In this document: positions 40,598 through 43,660 of the stretch, piece by piece
Numbering within the stretch: position 1 is the stretch's first letter
Layout: every line of letters starts with the position of its first letter
Position numbers and translations under genes: made by a program
Notes under the pieces: generated by a model
Databases searched by the model: none
What the model was told of the DNA's origin: nothing
What the model saw: only the letters and a program-made list of their open reading frames with translations
NCBI GenBank assembly: GCA_947585795.1
Contig: CANPXG010000015.1
Coordinates: forward strand, 1 to 43,660
From: an uncultured Clostridia bacterium
GTDB taxonomy: Bacteria; Bacillota; Clostridia; UBA1381
DNA length: 43,660 nucleotides
Direction: 5' to 3'

Positions 40598-41068
40598 ATG
40601 GACGAAAAATTTATGCGCGAAGCGCTTAAACAGGCAAAAAAAGCCGCATTGGCGGGCGAAACGCCCATAGGCGCGGTAATAGTTCACGGCGGAACAATAA
40701 TCGCGCGCGCCTACAACAAGCGCGAAACAAAGAAAAACGCGCTTTCACACGCGGAAATTTCCGCAATAAACAAGGCGTGCTCACGCCTCGGCGGCTGGCG
40801 GCTGCCGGAGTGCGACATGTACGTAACGCTTGAACCGTGCCCGATGTGCGCCGGCGCGATAATAAACGCCCGCATAGACAACGTCTACTTCGGCGCATAC
40901 GACAATAAAGCCGGCTGCGCCGGTTCCGTCACCGACCTTTTCAAGACGGGCATGTTCAACCACGACGTAAACGTGACCGGCGGAGTTATGGAAAAAGAAT
41001 GTGCCGACCTCTTATCCTCTTTTTTCAAGGAACTGCGCGCACAGAAAAAAGCCGACAAGAAAAATTAA
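40598..41068 (+). CDS. tadA: tRNA-specific adenosine deaminase TadA
   Basis: Zinc deaminase of 156 residues that converts A34 of tRNA-Arg(ACG) to inosine. Active site HAE (His51 zinc ligand, Glu53 proton shuttle) and PCPMC (Cys81, Cys84 ligands) are present, plus the RNA-contacting C-terminal segment NHDVNVTGGVMEKECADLLSSFF. The ATG at 40598 follows AAGGGG; upstream in-frame starts fall within the promoter region. trmB follows 20 bases downstream and is probably cotranscribed. Confidence 0.95.
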   Translation: MDEKFMREALKQAKKAALAGETPIGAVIVHGGTIIARAYNKRETKKNALSHAEISAINKACSRLGGWRLPECDMYVTLEPCPMCAGAIINARIDNVYFGAYDNKAGCAGSVTDLFKTGMFNHDVNVTGGVMEKECADLLSSFFKELRAQKKADKKN

Positions 41069-41088
41069 TACACGACCGAGGTATTGTT

Positions 41089-41751
41089 ATGAGAATGAGA
41101 AAAAAGAAAAACTGCGCCGCGCGCATGGAACGCTGCGCCGACATATTCATAGACGAGCCGACAGCGCTCAAGGGAAAATGGAACGCGCGCTTCGGGAACG
41201 ACAACCCCGTACACGCGGAAATAGGCTGCGGCAAGGGTAATTTTATCACCGGCATGGCGCAAAAGCACCCCGACGTAAACTTTATCGCGATCGAAAAGGT
41301 GCGCGACGTTATAGTTATGGCTATGGAAAAGGTCAAAGCGGCGGGACTTACGAACGTGCTCTTCACTGACATGGACGCGGAAAACATAGAGAACGTTTTC
41401 GCTAAAAACGAGATAAGCCGCATTTACCTCAACTTCTCCGATCCGTGGAAAAAGAACAAACAGGCGAAACGCCGCCTCACGCACAAGCGTTTCCTCGACC
41501 GCTACAAAACTGTCCTCGCGGACGGCGGCTATATATGGTTCAAGACCGACAATAAGGCACTTTTCGAGTTTTCGTTAAACTCATTCGCGGCGGAAAATTT
41601 TAAAATGGAAAACATAACCCTCGACCTGCACAATTCAAAATTTGAGGGCAACGTCATGACCGAGTACGAGCAGCGCTTTTCCGACGCGGGCATGCCGATC
41701 TACCGCGTCGAAGCGGTATATCTCGGCTGGACGGACACACGCCATGTTTAA
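41089..41751 (+). CDS. trmB: tRNA (guanine-N7-)-methyltransferase TrmB
   Basis: SAM-dependent enzyme of 220 residues that methylates G46 in the variable loop of tRNAs. Class I methyltransferase motifs: AEIGCGKGNF (SAM loop), FIAIEKVRDV, and the TrmB signature NFSDPWKKNKQAKRRLTHKRFLD, followed by WFKTDNKALFEFS. The ATG at 41089 lies 6 bases after CGAGGT; a second ATG at 41095 is possible. In an operon with tadA. Confidence 0.95.
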   Translation: MRMRKKKNCAARMERCADIFIDEPTALKGKWNARFGNDNPVHAEIGCGKGNFITGMAQKHPDVNFIAIEKVRDVIVMAMEKVKAAGLTNVLFTDMDAENIENVFAKNEISRIYLNFSDPWKKNKQAKRRLTHKRFLDRYKTVLADGGYIWFKTDNKALFEFSLNSFAAENFKMENITLDLHNSKFEGNVMTEYEQRFSDAGMPIYRVEAVYLGWTDTRHV

Positions 41752-41786
41752 TTATTCACAAAAAATGAATAAAATTGTATGACATA

Positions 41787-41815
41787 TTGACAAATTCCAA
41801 ATAACGTAATATAAT
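41787..41815 (+). promoter_or_regulatory. Promoter of the putP-like gene
   Basis: Perfect TTGACA (41787-41792), 17-base spacer, perfect TATAAT (41810-41815). Confidence 0.92.
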
Positions 41816-41860
41816 TGCACGGTATACTAATTAAAGTTATATAAAATACGGAGGTTTATT

Positions 41861-43426
41861 ATGACACAGCAAAATATTTGCATTATGATTTCCATCGTCG
41901 CATACCTGCTCGTAGTACTCGGTATCGGCGTATGGTTTTCACGCAGAAACAAGACCGCCGACGACTTCTACCTCGGCGGCAGAAAGCTCGGACCGTTCGT
42001 AACGGCGATGAGCGCGGAAGCGTCGGACATGAGCAGCTACCTTCTCATGGGCGTACCGGGACTCGCGTTCCTCACGGGTATCGCGGACGCGTCCTGGACA
42101 GCGATAGGACTTATCATAGGTACATACCTGAACTGGCTCATCGTCGCGAAAAAGCTCAGACGCTACTCAAGCCGCATAGGCGCGACGACGATACCGGCAT
42201 TCTTCTCGGAACGTTTTAAGGACAAGTCGAGAATTTTGAGCGTTATCGCCGCGATAGTGATAATAATCTTCTTCGTACCCTACACAGCTTCGGGCTTTGT
42301 GGCGTGCGGAAAACTGTTCAACTCACTCTTCGGTGTTGACTACATGATAGCGATGCTCGTATGCGCATTCGTCATCATCATGTACACGATGCTCGGCGGC
42401 TTTATGGCGGCGAGCACGAGCGACTTTTTACAGAGCATTATCATGACGATAGGTCTTGTCGTTGTAGTCGGCTACGGCGTTGTACACGCCGGCGGCTTCG
42501 GCGCGGTCGTTGAGAACGCGAAAGCGATACCGGGCTACTTCAGCCTCACCAACACGTACGATCCCGCGACAAACAGCTCCGCTGTTTACGGCGCGTTCAG
42601 AAGCTGCTCCATGCTCGCGTGGGGACTTGGCTACTTCGGTATGCCGCACATACTTTTAAGATTTATGGCTATCGAGGACGCGAAAAAGCTCAAGCTTTCA
42701 AGACGCGTAGCCTCACTTTGGTGCCTTATCTCACTTGGCATAGCGGTATTTATCGGCATAACGGGCATGGCTCTCGTTAAGAACGGCGTTATGGCTCCGC
42801 TTTACGACAACGCCGCTGTAGCGGCGGGCACGGCGGGCGCACAGTCGGAGAACGTGCTCATTGAAATATCGAAGCTAATCGCTCAAAACGGCGCGCTTGC
42901 GGCGATCGTAGCGGGCGTAATACTCGCCGGCATACTTGCGGCAACGATGTCCACGGCTGACTCACAGCTCCTCGCGGCATCCTCGTCCGTATCGCAGAAC
43001 ATCATCAAGGAAAAGCTGTTCCCGAAAATGACCGAGGAAACGACAATGATAGTTGCGAGATTTACTCTCGTCGCGATAGCGGTAGTAGCGGCATTCTTGG
43101 CACGCGATCCCAATAGCTCCGTATTTAACATAGTATCGTTCGCGTGGGCGGGCTTCGGCGCGGCATTCGGACCTGTAATGCTCGCGGCACTGTTCTGGAA
43201 GCGCACGACTAAACAGGGCGCGCTTGCGGGAATGATAGCGGGCGGCGCGATGGTATTCATATGGAAATACGGCATCGCCAAGCTCGGCGGCGTACTCGCC
43301 ATATATGAGCTTCTGCCGGCGTTCATATTCGGACTTATCGCAATTATCGTGGTAAGCTTACTCACGAAACAGCCCGACAAAGACACGGTCAAGATATTTG
43401 ACGAAGTAACCGCGATGAAAGATTGA
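41861..43426 (+). CDS. putP: Sodium/proline symporter (PutP-like SSS family)
   Basis: Membrane transporter of 521 residues, solute:sodium symporter family, about 13 predicted helices. The N-terminal region ADDFYLGGRKLGPFVTAMSAEASDMSSYLLMGVPG is the sodium/proline-binding pattern of PutP, and ATMSTADSQLLAASSS is the helix 8 signature with sodium-coordinating serines. It probably imports proline as carbon/nitrogen source or osmolyte. ACGGAGGTTTATT precedes the ATG. Monocistronic. A pantothenate or other SSS substrate is less likely. Confidence 0.92.
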   Translation: MTQQNICIMISIVAYLLVVLGIGVWFSRRNKTADDFYLGGRKLGPFVTAMSAEASDMSSYLLMGVPGLAFLTGIADASWTAIGLIIGTYLNWLIVAKKLRRYSSRIGATTIPAFFSERFKDKSRILSVIAAIVIIIFFVPYTASGFVACGKLFNSLFGVDYMIAMLVCAFVIIMYTMLGGFMAASTSDFLQSIIMTIGLVVVVGYGVVHAGGFGAVVENAKAIPGYFSLTNTYDPATNSSAVYGAFRSCSMLAWGLGYFGMPHILLRFMAIEDAKKLKLSRRVASLWCLISLGIAVFIGITGMALVKNGVMAPLYDNAAVAAGTAGAQSENVLIEISKLIAQNGALAAIVAGVILAGILAATMSTADSQLLAASSSVSQNIIKEKLFPKMTEETTMIVARFTLVAIAVVAAFLARDPNSSVFNIVSFAWAGFGAAFGPVMLAALFWKRTTKQGALAGMIAGGAMVFIWKYGIAKLGGVLAIYELLPAFIFGLIAIIVVSLLTKQPDKDTVKIFDEVTAMKD

Positions 43427-43438
43427 TAAAAACTTTGA

Positions 43439-43465
43439 GGACGGCAACAGCCGTCCCCACGTTTT
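43439..43465 (+). terminator. Probable terminator of putP
   Basis: GGACGGC aaca GCCGTCC hairpin (43439-43456), then a short T run at 43462-43466, 5 bases after the stem. Confidence 0.6.
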
Positions 43466-43468
43466 TAA

Positions 43469-43493
43469 CGGGCGGCCAATGACCGCCCCTACG
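43469..43493. repeat. Dispersed intergenic repeat, family B
   Basis: Palindrome with GGGCGG (43470-43475) and CCGCCC (43483-43488), then CCTAC; read in reverse it starts GTAGGGGCGG. Related to the fragment at 20725-20757. Confidence 0.6.
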
Positions 43494-43553
43494 GTGTCGT
43501 TGCCGTTGATGCGTCAGGAATGCGGGCGAACACGGCTCGCCTCTACTATGGAA

Positions 43554-43600
43554 GGCCCCCTTGTTAAAGGGGGCTGTCAGCGTAGCTGACTGGGGGATTC
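43554..43600. repeat. Dispersed intergenic repeat, family A variant
   Basis: GGCCCCCTTGTTAAAGGGGG, then a TCAGCGTAGCTGA hairpin and the terminal TGGGGGATTC. It has the same layout as the copy at 20648-20696 with a different central hairpin. Confidence 0.75.
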
Positions 43601-43617
43601 CTTTTTGATTTTACAAT

Positions 43618-43632
43618 GAATCCCTCCACCGC
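43618..43632. repeat. Inverted end of a family A repeat
   Basis: GAATCCCTCCACCGC is the exact reverse complement of the ends at 20682-20696 and 30983-30997. A second copy in opposite orientation therefore begins here and probably continues past the window. Confidence 0.75.
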
Positions 43633-43660
43633 ATTTCACCGCCAAATCATAATTCACATC

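Noticed and set aside
43427-43660. CRISPR array at the right end
   Set aside because: The repeats are palindromic, differ in sequence and spacing, and no regular repeat-spacer pattern or cas gene is present.

Overview
The window looks like a chromosome segment from an endospore-forming Clostridia-type member of the Bacillota. The evidence is spoIIE preceded by Spo0A-box-like sites, a TepA-type forespore protease, a ctsR-mcsA-mcsB-clpC heat-shock operon, an HPr-like protein, ireB, Gram-positive Shine-Dalgarno sequences (AGGAGG) with frequent TTG/GTG starts, and near-consensus sigma-A promoters. A GH112 galacto-N-biose/lacto-N-biose phosphorylase fits a gut inhabitant living on mucin or milk glycans. 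The exact family cannot be fixed from the sequence.

Layout. Bases 1-5000 hold an orphan sugar-binding lipoprotein, an atypical HPr, a YfcE-type phosphodiesterase and spoIIE. Bases 5000-12000 hold a 739-residue protein of unknown function, homoserine O-acetyltransferase (metAA), an OmpR/VanS-type two-component pair, and a two-gene module encoding a JAB/JAMM-like protein plus an 87-residue partner. Bases 12000-20500 hold tepA, tyrS, a periplasmic-sensor hybrid histidine kinase and, on the minus strand, the GH112 phosphorylase, a membrane-anchored glycerophosphodiesterase and a stalk-domain secreted protein. Bases 20500-25240 hold the CtsR regulon operon with a textbook CtsR operator.

Bases 25240-37600 (minus strand) hold a compact, apparently intact siphophage-type particle operon: small and large terminase, portal, scaffold, capsid, connectors, tail tube, a frameshifted tail chaperone, tape measure, Dit, Tal, holin and amidase. 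It is driven by one consensus promoter and faces a divergent XRE-S24 repressor (37990-38616). No integrase, excisionase, replication or tail-fibre gene is present between the host genes clpC and the M16 peptidase. A host-type intergenic repeat sits inside the tail operon. This is the most interesting system here: a resident, possibly domesticated prophage or gene-transfer-agent-like cluster.

Bases 38600-43660 return to host genes: M16 peptidase, ireB, a probable structured RNA with its own terminator, tadA, trmB and a PutP-type sodium/proline symporter. The window ends in a cluster of dispersed intergenic repeats that also occur at about 20650 and 30900.
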